NCBI GenBank assembly: GCA_020091685.1
Contig: CM034603.1
Coordinates: forward strand, 10,894,683-10,958,682
Reading direction: 5' to 3'
Origin: Lutjanus erythropterus
Taxonomy: Eukaryota > Chordata > Actinopteri > Lutjaniformes > Lutjanidae
Length of the DNA stretch: 64,000 bases
This document shows, piece after piece, positions 38,401 to 48,185 of this stretch (its first letter is position 1; each line of letters begins with the position of its first letter). The notes below the pieces were generated by a model, which made no database searches, was not told the origin of the DNA, and saw nothing but the letters and a program-made list of their open reading frames with translations. The position numbers were made by a program, and so were the translations under genes.

Positions 38401-40614
38401 ATAATAAATTTGTGTGCTGCCAGAACCTTGTAAGTATAAACGAGACGGGAACCATTAATATTCCCTTGGTCTGTATTCCTTATCAAAATGTTGCATTGTT
38501 TGCTGGCTAGGTAAAAAGTTAACCTAAAGTTACATTGCTAGCTAGCTATCTGAAAAGCAAGAAAAACACTGTTATAACAACATTATATTCTTTACTAGTA
38601 AAAGGTTATTTAGCCTGGTTAGCCTACTTATGATGGCTCAGCAGAGAAACTCAAATTTCTCTGTCTTTGAGAAAAACTTTTTGGCTGAGTTAATGACCAC
38701 ATAATATAAGATTAAAAAGGGACAACAGCACAGTAAGGAGGAAAAAAGACACTACAGCAGCTGGCAAACTCAACTGGGTCGAGGCTTTTAAATTAAGGAA
38801 CTTGATTATTTTGCCATTTAATCCTGGATCACATTTCAAATGCTTTAAAGTTTGGGGGCAATATAAATAAATTAAATCTAGGTTTAGATTAAAAACTAAA
38901 CTGAGGTTTAAAAAAAACCCCTAGAATTTAATCTTACTTAAATTTAAGTTAGTTTGGTGCAACATCATTTAAGTTAATCAATTAATTGAGAAAATGATCA
39001 GCACAATATTTCATAATGAAAATAGTTTTAGATCTAAATCCAGTCTTTTTTTTTTTTTTTTTTACAATTCTATCTATAAACAGAGTAATAAACACAAATC
39101 TTGCAGCCCGTACCATCTGAGTCAGTGTCATCACTGCACACGCTCAGTCGCTCGGCGTTCCCCTGGATATATTTATTGTACAGTTTGATCCTCAGCGCCC
39201 AGCTCAGGTCAGGCTGTCTCACGGTGTTCTTCAGCCTCCGCCGGGCATTCGCAAACCAGTTTGAAACCTGCAGAGACGCACCTTGTTATAGGACAAACCA
39301 CTGGCTTCATTTTAACTCACAAAACTCAACATCAACAACATCCCTGCAGCCGGTTTCTCTTCAGTCCACCATCGCTGCTCGTCTCTCACCTGCACTAGTG
39401 TCATGTGTGAGCCCAGGGCCAGCAGGACCTTCTCTGTTTTGGTGGGGTAGGGGTTGTCCCGGTGTTTGTACAGCCAATGTTTGAGTGGTCGGGCCATGTC
39501 CTGCAGCACCTGTCTCTTGTGGCGAACTTTGACCCCACCCAGACGAGACCTGGAGGAATCAGAGGGTGCCAAATAAATCTCACAAAGAACGACCTACAAT
39601 CCCCTCTAGAACTTTTACACATGAAACATGATGCTGAATTATTTCTATCTGTAACCTCCACGTTTAAAGAACTGAAAATTAATATTCAACACTCTTATAA
39701 ATAAGGGTTCAAAAAAGGTTCTTTATTTATTTAAACTATGTTGTACGCCAAACAATTTGTTTCAGACAAACCTGTTTTTAAAGAAATGGTTAGTGAAGGA
39801 CTCTTTGTAAGAGTGAGGTTTCAATTTAAGAACCCCTTTCATCCAAAGAACCCATTTTGAAAGAAAGAGTTCCTCAATGATGAATTCCTCGAAGAACTCT
39901 TTCGTCAAGGGTTCCTTTTACATTACATTAATTATAAAAAGGGTAAATCTTTTGGAATATTAAAAGGTTTGCTGTAGATCCCCCTGAATTGGTTTTGATA
40001 AAACAAAAAAGTTCTTGGTAAAACCCCCTAGGTGGGTTTTTGTTTTGGCACCCAGAAGGTGGAAAAGTTAAGGTTGGAACCATCACACCATAAAAGGGTT
40101 CTCTGTAGAACCTCTCATAGGTAGGTCTGGGTGAAACCTTTGACAGATGATCCTCGGTATAACCCTTTATAAAAGGATTTTCCTACAGGAACAATCTGAA
40201 GAACCCTTTAGGATTCTAGTAAGCATCTTTATTTCTAGGACTGTATATATGTAAAAGCAGAACAAAAACATTTTAGCATAATATGACGCCGATTTAGACT
40301 TTATTAGGCTTTGAAACACTGCTTTTTAAGTCTAACTGCATTAAGATCCACATTAGGAGAACCTGTTTAACTGTTCATCAAGCCATAAAAACAATACTTC
40401 CAGCTCAGACAAAAAGGGCGTACCCATATCTCCTGTACTTGATAGAGGAGCTGTTTTCAGTGGCGTCCTGGCATCGTAGCAGGTCTGTGTTCTGCCCGTC
40501 TGTTAAAGCGCTCTGAGGTAAGTCTGCACAGTCCAACCTCCTCCTCTCCTCTGCTCTCCTGTTCTCCTCCAAATGAAGCAGCGTGTCAGACTTCATCACT
40601 GCAACTTTGTCCAT
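29418..40614 (-). CDS. mkx: mkx (Mohawk TALE homeobox), complete
   Basis: Nuclear TALE-class homeodomain regulator of tendon and muscle differentiation. Exons on the minus strand: 40614-40424, 39549-39390, 39267-39114, 37819-37481, 30098-30065, 29757-29418 (stop 29418-29420). They total 1218 nt, i.e. 405 residues (human 352), and all phases match. Homeodomain about 71-131: GGVKVRHKRQ, the PYP three-residue loop (97-99), and WFANARRRLK split by the conserved intron after ...TLVQ. The fourth exon has the conserved block KYKSSLLNRYLND and SFSSNE. The last exon has WREIHAAVALTNLAQG and ends with IIQKSSH. Between these last two motifs is a Ser/Cys/Gly-rich insertion of about 45 residues. I chose the ATG at 40614 (MDKVAV, A at -3) because it aligns with the mammalian start; no upstream in-frame ATG is better. 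A 7.4-kb intron separates exons 4 and 5 and is full of repeats. Confidence 0.95.
30065..30098 (-). other. mkx: 34-nt micro-exon of mkx (exon 5)
   Basis: Flanked by a strong pyrimidine tract plus TTGCAG and by a consensus donor GTAAGT. It encodes D-TMDYSSTKCD-R across both junctions. Without it, exon 4 (phase 1) cannot join exon 6, because the joined frame reaches a stop. Confidence 0.85.
30266..30953. mobile_element. foldback element with hAT-like 8-bp flanks, mkx intron 5
   Basis: The ends TGTAAGGGGCCATACAGGCC and the reverse complement of the right end (TGAGGGGCCGTACACGACAT) form terminal inverted repeats of about 40 nt, continuing CATAATT...CTCTGGC. TAATTTGC is present on both sides (30258-30265 and 30954-30961), as expected of a target-site duplication. 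The inside is a large irregular palindrome of ACATATGTATA / TATGCATGTAAAA units. No protein frame, so non-autonomous. Confidence 0.75.
32081..32840. mobile_element. percomorph long-TIR MITE with a duplicated left arm
   Basis: About 300 nt at 32081-32380 (AACATTTTGAGAAATA, GATGAGAAGAT, TAGCTTAACTTAGCAT, CAGCACCTCTAAAACTCAC) are repeated at 32383-32680. The right end (TTTATGCTAAGCTAAGCTAA ... ATCTTCTCATCTAACTCT) is the inverted partner. I recognise this family as very common in percomorph fish. Confidence 0.75.
33745..34985. mobile_element. second copy of the same MITE family, arms far apart
   Basis: Left arm at 33745-33990 (AACATTTTGGGAAATATGC, GATGAGAAGATTGATA, TTAGCTTAGCTTGGCATAAA). A matching right arm is only found at 34905-34985 (TAGCTTCATAGCGGTA, AACTCTCGACAAGG, AACTATTCCCTAAAA). 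The 900 nt between suggest an insertion or a longer family member. Confidence 0.55.
36422..37404. mobile_element. MITE (GGGACAGTTCACC type), disrupted by another MITE
   Basis: Left end AAAGGGACACTTCACCCCAA at 36422 pairs with right end TTGAGGTGAACTGTCCCTTT ending near 37400. Internal strings (TTTTGGTGTGAGCTGCAGAG / CTCAGCGAGTCCCACCAAAA; ATCTAGATGGATAAATAGC) are those of a family I know from percomorphs. The arms are separated at 36737-37286 by a different element. Confidence 0.75.
36737..37286. mobile_element. CACTGTAA-type MITE nested in the 36422-37404 MITE
   Basis: Starts CACTGTAAGACAAACAAATA and ends ...TTTTTGTTTTTACAGTG. The arms are inverted repeats that continue into AAAGTTRARRMAACTC. 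Inside are Leu/Phe-looking AAGTTT and ACTCAAA runs only, with no frame. Two more copies lie at 41531-42328. Confidence 0.75.
37907..38160. repeat. GCTGCAA/ATTAATTGATTA interspersed repeat in mkx intron 3
   Basis: AGAGCTGCAATGATTACTTG, TTAATTGATTAGTCC, AAACGATTAATCATTT and then AATGTGAGGATTTGCTG are the strings of a very common percomorph element. Shorter pieces of the same motif lie near 3860-3897, 9667-9724 and 26005-26045. Confidence 0.6.
39703..40225. repeat. degenerate AAGGGTTCT/AGAACC repeat in mkx intron 1
   Basis: Ten or so imperfect copies of GGGTTC, AAGAACCC and TAGAACC motifs in both orientations, for example near 39705, 39830, 39895, 40100 and 40202. It resembles the teleost GTTCTACAAAGAACC-type element. 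Another small piece is near 52070-52130. Confidence 0.55.
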
Positions 40615-40639
40615 CGTAAAAAGCAGAGAGTTTTCCCTC

Positions 40640-40960
40640 AATCAACAGGTGCATCAGCAGACTTCCAGATGTAAACAGAAGCAGCAGGTTCCCATCCTGG
40701 ATACAGGCGATTTAAAAAAAAGGGTTAAAAAGCGTTCCTTTCTGCAGCAGTGACTGGGCCGGCCTGAGGATGACAGACTCCTGTGAGAGAATAATGTTTG
40801 AAAAGTCAGAGAGGATGTTGTCTGGTTTAGTTGAGCTGTGTGAGGAGAGTTCAAATAACCTGCTGCTCCACCGCCCATTGGCTCTCGCACCGTCCAATCA
40901 CTTCTCTGGAGAGCTTTGTGAGTAAAAGCTTGCAGAGCAGCAGCAGCAGCAGCCCTGGTA
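40640..40960 (-). promoter_or_regulatory. probable mkx promoter region
   Basis: Immediately upstream of the first mkx ATG. It holds two CCAAT boxes in opposite orientation (ATTGG at 40877-40881, CCAAT at 40894-40898) within 25 nt, about 265-285 nt from the ATG, and a short CAG run (about 40934-40953). No TATA box stands out. Confidence 0.35.
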
Positions 40961-41530
40961 GCACCACAACACATGAATAATATTGCACATGTAAGAATAT
41001 CAGCAAATGCGGTCACTAGATTTACAAGTGAGATTTTGTCAGCCTGTGCTAAGCAGTTCGACACGCTCTCATATTTTCTACATGAGGCACACGAATCTGT
41101 TGTGGTTTCACCAAAAATCGTGTCAGCAAATAATACATGTTTTACCAGGGGAAATTTATGGGTGTAATTACACGGTTGATAATAACCAGCAAAACCACCA
41201 AACTGTGCCTCGTGTTAGGCGGTGAATCCTGCTGAGTTGAAAAGGATTTCAGTACAAATTGGCTCATAATGAAGTCAACAAAAACACTGGAAAATGAAAC
41301 TGATCCTCGCATATATAATCCTCACTCAGCCAGTGCTGAACATGTAGTTGACAGATTTTTAAGTCAGAAAGTGTGTTGGCGTGTGCATCCAAGTATCAGA
41401 ATTGTGCATCTTTTGCACCGTCTGCAGAGTGAGCAGGAACAATCCAAGCATAATGCTCATATTTGTCTGTCTGTCTGCGTTTTGGAGCAACTGGGACTGT
41501 GAATAATTATAAAAACTGGGTCTGACATTA

Positions 41531-42328
41531 CACTCTAAAAATTAAAAAGTTGAGGAAACTCAAAATTTCAAGGCAATAGATTTCAAAAGATTTTTTTGTT
41601 ATGAGCCCACCTCAAACAGAAAGTTTACCAACTGATAATGTTCTGTTGACATAATTTACTTTTCCTCCTTAGATAAATCTGAATGTTTAAGTTTTAGAAA
41701 ACCAAATAATTGTATTTCAAAAATTATTGAGTAAACTCCTGGAAGTGAAAATGAATAATAGTTAATCATTTAATATTTTCAAATAAAAACATTTAATTTT
41801 CAGGCACCCAAAAGTAAATTATTTCAACTAAAGATTAAAGGTTGGCAAAACTTTGTTTGTGTTAGTTTATTTAAAAACTAAAAGCTTGAGCAAGACTTAA
41901 AACTGAAAAATCTATTGCGATATGTTGCAGTGAAATTTTGAGTTGTCTCAACTTCTTTTTACAGTGTATTTCAAAAAATGTTGAGTAAATTCACTGAAGT
42001 AAAAGTGCGTAGTGGTTAATAATTCAATTTCAATTGCAACTGATTAACTTTCAAGCACTAAATAATGTCAAATCAGATTCACAGCTCACTCTGAACAATT
42101 TTTTAAATACATTTTTTTGCGGGGATTTCTAAAAATTCAAGGATTCAAGTTTATTTTTAGTTATGAGAAAAGTAGATTATCTCAACAAAAGATTATAGGT
42201 CTGCAACATTTTGTTTAATTTAATTAAAAACTTAAAAGTTTCAGTCTGATTCAAAACTAAAAAGTCTAGAGAAAGCATCTGCCTTGAAATTATGAATGTT
42301 TTCAACTTTTTATATTTTTTTTACAGTG
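41531..42328. mobile_element. two abutting CACTGTAA-type MITE copies
   Basis: The first runs from CACTCTAAAAATTAAAAAGT to TTTTTACAGTG at 41966. The second, missing most of its left end, follows directly and ends TTTTTTTTACAGTG at 42328. Both share AAGTTTATT, GAGCAAGACTTAAAACT and TGAGTTGTCTCAACTT-like strings with the copy at 36737-37286. Confidence 0.7.
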
Positions 42329-43599
42329 TAGTGTAACTATATGACAGCATGCAGGGACTGGGCCAATGTATCTGAAGACTCGGTGGTTCATCTAATTAGC
42401 ATCCACCTATGTGTTTCCTCTTGGCATCCAAACACTCTTTTATAAAACTGTTTGGACCACTAGTAATGACTTTGCCATGCACAATCCAAACGTAATAATC
42501 TTTAAGCAAACATACGTGATAAAATGCATTTTTCTTGCCTTGCTGATGAATCTTTTGAAGGTCATGGCTAACATCTGAGCAACACTTGTTCAACCATTAA
42601 ACATGTTAAAGGACTCCATAACTCTCATCCCTGTTCATAAGTCAGCAGTATCAGTGGGGCGGTTGAGTTTCAACAGTTTCAAAGCTGAAAAACACATGGA
42701 CCAGAAGCATCCCCGTTAGGTGCAGTAAATTCCTCACTCACATTCCTCAGCAGCGGTCGGAGAATGCTACATGCTATCACACACCATTTACTCCTGTTCC
42801 TCTGTGATGTGTTCACCGGCTCAACTGTTGATATTAGCTGGGAACACACCTACATTCGGCAGCCAGGAGACCTGTAAAAAACACAGTGGAAGGACATATA
42901 TCTCTTCTTGTTTGGATAGTTTGGCACTCGTGTCTGTGAGTGTGTGTGTGTGTTTTGCAGGTTCACAAACTCCAGGCCTATCCAAAAAGCCAAACATCTA
43001 GCAAGATATGTACTGGAGAAAATAAATGTATCCTTAAATATCCTAAAGAATTAACTTTTTTTCCCCTTGAACCTGCATTTTTGTTTTATAATGTAGTAGA
43101 TCCGGATTGAGGATTATTGATAATACTTGCTTTTCATGCTGTACTTTCCACTGCAGTGGACTAAATGGAAAGACATCGTAACTTCTGCTGAAGAGAGTAA
43201 GTTGCAGAGTTAGATGACTTTGTGAGATGTTGCTCGTAGTGACAAACCCACCGAGAATTAAAAAGCAGCTCTCCTCTCAGCTCTACGAAGTCTTTTAGTG
43301 TCTTTTATCTTGTTGTTTTGGTTTTACTGCCTAGAACTGTGCTGTCTTTGTTTACTCTGACTGCTCTCATCAATCTTATCTCCAGGTTAACAAAAAGCTA
43401 CCGTGTGCTCCCTAATCAGCACCAAACAGCAGAATGACAAAGGTAACAAACAGTTAAACATTTAGCAACTGAAGAACCAGATGTTGGACTCAGGAGTTGA
43501 CTTAACAGAATTAAAAGGAGAGTGAGTGTTGGGAATACAGAACATTCAGGCAGTCAGAAACACAACCCTAATAAATGCTAATGTCGGTTGGATTTGAAA

Positions 43600-44125
43600 A
43601 TAGGCAATTGTTTGAATAGAACAAGTTCAAGAACCACAGATTATTTGGTGTAAAAGGGCCCTTATAGACCTTTTCCACCAACAAGGAACTGCCCCCATTC
43701 TGGTTCAAGAATCTTTTTTTAAAAATAAAATATTCTGAGCATTTCCACCAAAAGTAAGTCCATTCAGAACCCAAAGATTGGTTCCCAACTGGAACCAAAA
43801 AAGAAAATCAGGTTTTCCTTGGGAACCAAAGTGGGTGTGTCATATTATACAGGTTCTTGTTCATTGATCGCTGTTGATGACAACATTGATTACAACACTG
43901 GTTCAAGAACCAAAGCTAATTTGGTGGTAAAGGGCCTTTTTCACCAACATGGAACCCAGCACTGGTCTAGCCCCTGAAAAATTGGTTCTCAACTGAAACA
44001 AACAAACAAACAAACAAACAAACAAAAATAGCAGGTCTTCCTTGGGAACCAAAGTGGCTGTGTCAGATTGTACAGACTGTTGTTCATTGTGCAGCGCCTC
44101 AATGCAGCATCATTGATTATAATGG
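43600..44125 (+). repeat. direct duplication, about 223-nt unit
   Basis: TTCCTTGGGAACCAAAGTGG followed by TGTGTCA and TTGTTCATTG occurs at about 43816-43870 and again at about 44039-44095. GGTTCAAGAACCA precedes both. An (AAAC)7 run is at 43998-44026. It looks like a degenerate tandem duplication of a GGTTC-type repeat. Confidence 0.6.
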
Positions 44126-47100
44126 CCAAAGGCAATGGGACGGGGACTCCCAAGTGTTCTAGCTGCCCAAGTGACCTTTATCGTCATGGTCACAATAATA
44201 AACTGGTTAATGTGAAACATTCACAGTTTGGTTAAATTTAGGCATGAAAAGTACTAGGTTTAAGAAAAGACCATGGTTTGGGTCAAAATAAACATGTTAG
44301 TCAGTTTGTTTTCAGAATGACAGCCTGTCAGACAAATGGGCTTTTGGTGCAATGGGACATTTCAAACTGTTGGGGTTTTGGAATAACGGACCACTGGAAC
44401 AATGGCATTGCATCAGCGGGACCACAAACAGAAAACAAGACATGTCTCAGATGGTGGGGTTCGGTGTGAATACATCTTTTTTCAGTTTCGTAATAAAACC
44501 AATGAAATGTCTCTATGTGACATGCCAATATGCAGTTTTTACTGCGTAGTCACAAAGACCGCAAAACAGCTATACAACAATATCTTAAGTTTGCTTTAAG
44601 TTCGCCACCAGAAGTTTCTGGTCAAGATTAAGCAAGGCTGTAACTAAAAAACCCATGAGTATACTGAACTGAGCAATGGTGCGTTTCATTGGTTCTGAAT
44701 TCAACTTTACACAGTTGTAGCTGAAAGAGGAAGATCGTGTCCTATCTTCTTTCAGAATTTGCATAGTCTGGTTTTAATGAGTCAGTTTATCAGGAAACAG
44801 GAATTAGTTGATGACTCTTTTAATTTACAATAAACTAAAAAATGTTCCCACTTCCTGCTTTCATTTTTTGTCCATATTCTTTCAACATGTGCCCTTGTAC
44901 TGGTTGTTTAAAACTTATGAATATCGCCTGCAAAGATGGATATATTGTTCAACATCAGTCGTATTTATTTTGACATACTTCGGATAGACAGCTACATGAT
45001 TGAGCCAAATTATCCAAGATCTATTGACATCATACTTCTGTGTAATGTTTGAAGAGGGAGCTGCAGCAAACATAAAACGGTGGGTTTTCATTGGATCACT
45101 CTGGTGTCTTAAATGGCATCGTTATGATCTCAGAGGGTGCCTGCAGATTCTCAGTGGTGTGATGAAATTAAACTGCCACGCTTTGGCTGAGGTTGGGCTT
45201 CAGGCCTGGCAGAAGTGCGACTGTTGTCCTGACAGTCTGGTTTGTGTGTTTTGGTGATCAGGAGACGTGTAAACACATCGGTGAGTGCCTCTCCGCTCAT
45301 CCATTTGTGCCACTGTCTTCTCTGTGTACTCAGTTGTGTTTGAGGCTGACAGTAAGCCTGCCAAACTAAAATAAATATGCGAGACAAAATTCATGCTCTG
45401 TATCCCTGCAGCCTAATCCACTATGTAGAGCCTCACCGTGCTTTTACAATAAGCTTTTATGTGTGGTCGTAACTTTCTCTCCGTACGTCTGCGAAGGCAC
45501 AAGTCCCTTGAAAGCCATTACCGTCTCCCCACATCATGCAACTCCCTCTTCCTCCCAAACACGACATGATAGACACATTAACACCCCTTCACACCCAATT
45601 GAGCACAGCATCCAGAAAGAGGAAGGAAACACCATGAATGTAGAGGAATGCAGCCATTAAACAGAAGTGAATTAAGCAGCCTGTGTGAAGGAGAACAGTA
45701 GAATCTGCACCGACACACAGCCGTGATACTCAAATATGAATATTTATTAATGTAGTGTCACTAATGATGAGCTTCTGCTAATTTTTTTTAATTGTCTCAA
45801 TATGTTTGTGTATTAAAAATGTATATTATTCACAATTAATGGTCCAAAATGGAGTTTATTCTCAGCATAGGGTGCTTAAAAATAAATTCAAGCCTTGAAG
45901 TTATGAATTGTAACATTTACACATTCAAATGTCTACAAACACTAGACAAATGCTATATATTTTGTTGTGTACTTACATTATTCAAAATGTTTCCAACAAT
46001 GTTCAAACACAGAGAAATCCATAATTTATTCACAGTAACAGTGGATTTCATGCTAGCCATAGCTAGCTAGTTACTATAACTTCTGGGGAAATGTAATATG
46101 TTGGATACGTCAGAGAGTGAGGAAGGAAGTTAGTGCATGTGACTAAACATAACGTGTAGCTGTCTAATGTCTTTTATTGGTGAATTCAGTTCATAGACCA
46201 ACATAAGAGCTTAAACAGAAAATAAACAAGACAAATAGCACGTTAGCTTGCTTAGCAAATAGTACAGGACTCTTGTAACAACATAAAATTAAAAATACAT
46301 ACAATAAACTTGAAATTTTTGGACACAAATGAATGCAATTAACATACCTTGTTACCACTCTCGACTGGAGCTAAACTCCTTTTAACAGCTTCAGTGACCT
46401 TTCAGAAATGGCAACATAAGAACATAACAACTACACTTCAAAATAAAACTCATAAAACACTAATAAAATTATTTTAACCACAATGAATTGGGGTCATTTA
46501 CATAACGTGAACAAAACTTAAATATTACCTTTCCCATGAACATGTTTTCTGCCTGAGTCATGTCACTTCACAGTGTCATCAAACTATGTCTTTTGTTGTT
46601 GTTTTAATGTGAGAGAGACCTCTAGTGGCAAGAACTAGAACTTCAGTGACACCGGTGGCTGTTAGGTGAACTGCAATCAGCATCTTGCCCTCGCATGTGC
46701 TCACAGTGCGTCGGCCTGAGCGAGCATGCTGGGTGTTGGTCACATGACATACACAAGACTGAACGTGAGTGACAGGTATCATGCTGATAGATGAGTTAGG
46801 TTTGTGTGGTGGTGGATGCTCGTCGTTTGTTGAGATTAGTGGACTCTATTACTAAGCTAACATTAGCTAGTGTTGCACACTGTTGGTGGTGCAGGGGAGC
46901 TGAAGAGAGAAAAGGCACTTGCGAGCACGCATAAACGTCACATCCTTTGAATTTTCCCAGAAGAACCCAGAGTCCCTTATATCTAAATCAGTCCAGAGGC
47001 CTGTATAGACAAAGAAGGAAGTCAGCGTCTCATTTTTTAAGTTATCTGTTCACACATCGGCAAGAAAAAACAATTAATACATCTGAATTGCTTCACACAG

Positions 47101-47149
47101 GAAGTTTCTACAGTTAATATTACAATAAATGAACCTTCATAAGTCCTGC

Positions 47150-47575
47150 CCCTTTTTTTGCTCTGTGCTCCCGTAACAGTTGAGCAAATATAGTACTTTG
47201 GCCAACTTTCTCCTTTTCCTGTAAAAACAACATATAGGGGCACATCTTAAGTTAGCTAGTCTTAGTTAACTAGCTAGCTAGTGTTCGCAAAACACTAGCT
47301 AACGAACTAGCTAGTGATTTATGTAGATTAGCTAGCTAGTTAGCTGCTAGTTAGCTAGTTTGCTAACATTAGCTAACTTAAGATGTGCATATATAGCCTC
47401 TCTCTCTTTTACAGGTTCCTGGCAACATTTTTTAACCATTTTCAAAATTTGTTTTTTGTTTTTCTTTTCAGCACAGATGAGCACATCTAAGTACAGGAAA
47501 ACAGGAAAGGAGAAAGTAGACCAAGTTACCAAGTTGTTGTCACTGGGCAACAGAGCAAAAAGTGGGAGGCTTAGG
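47150..47575. mobile_element. long near-palindrome upstream of mpp7 3' end
   Basis: CACATCTTAAGTTAGCTA at 47240-47257 is inverted at about 47371-47388. The symmetry continues inward through GCTAGC repeats to a centre near 47290-47330. It continues outward to TTTTTGCTCTGT ... CTTTCTCCTTTTCCTG (47154-47222) versus CAGGAAAGGAGAAAG ... ACAGAGCAAAAA (47499-47562). No coding frame. Probably a foldback MITE. Confidence 0.6.
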
Positions 47576-48161
47576 AAGAGGCAATTGTGAAAAACACACA
47601 CTTAAAGTGTCTATACTCCTCATCTACAATATGTATGTACACAATGCTGAAACTTGAAGCTGTAAAACAGGTTTTCCTTCTCCTGGATTGACAATCTAAT
47701 TGACTGTTATCTTGTTTGTGTCTCTCTTTTGTACAGCATGTTGTTGGCAAAATGTCTCCCTGACTGCTACTAATAATATTTCTCTGGTGTACATTACAGT
47801 TAATTGAAGTGCAGCAGCTGTCAGAATAATTACATGCTGATGTTTGCGACTTGGCAGGGAAGGATTACACTCAGCCACAAGCTCTGGAGAGTTTCCTTTT
47901 TTTTCCCCCCTTCTTCTTCTCTGTCCTGCAAGCCGACGCTATTTCAGCCAAATGCCAACAGAAAAACTGGCTCTGAGACAGATGGAGGGAGAAAGAGAGA
48001 GACTGATTCTGTTTGCCTAATTGGATACACACTACGGGACAATATGGAAAACTGTGGTCATCACTGGACTTGTTTACAAATGGAAAACTATTTAAAATAT
48101 GACAAAAATTCAAATGTTATAATTTATATACAAACAGTTAAGCTTTTTTCCACTATTGTTC

Positions 48162-48167
48162 TTTATT
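48162..48167 (-). other. mpp7 poly(A) signal candidate
   Basis: AATAAA on the minus strand only 19 nt past the mpp7 stop, which would give a very short 3'UTR. A more distal site is possible. Confidence 0.3.
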
Positions 48168-48185
48168 TCTTTGTTAGTTCGAAGT

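Larger units (their letters stand above)
40961..48161. other. mkx-mpp7 intergenic region
   Basis: About 7.3 kb without a convincing exon. It contains the repeats listed separately. The armc4/odad2 gene, which sits here in mammals, is not detectable. Confidence 0.5.
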
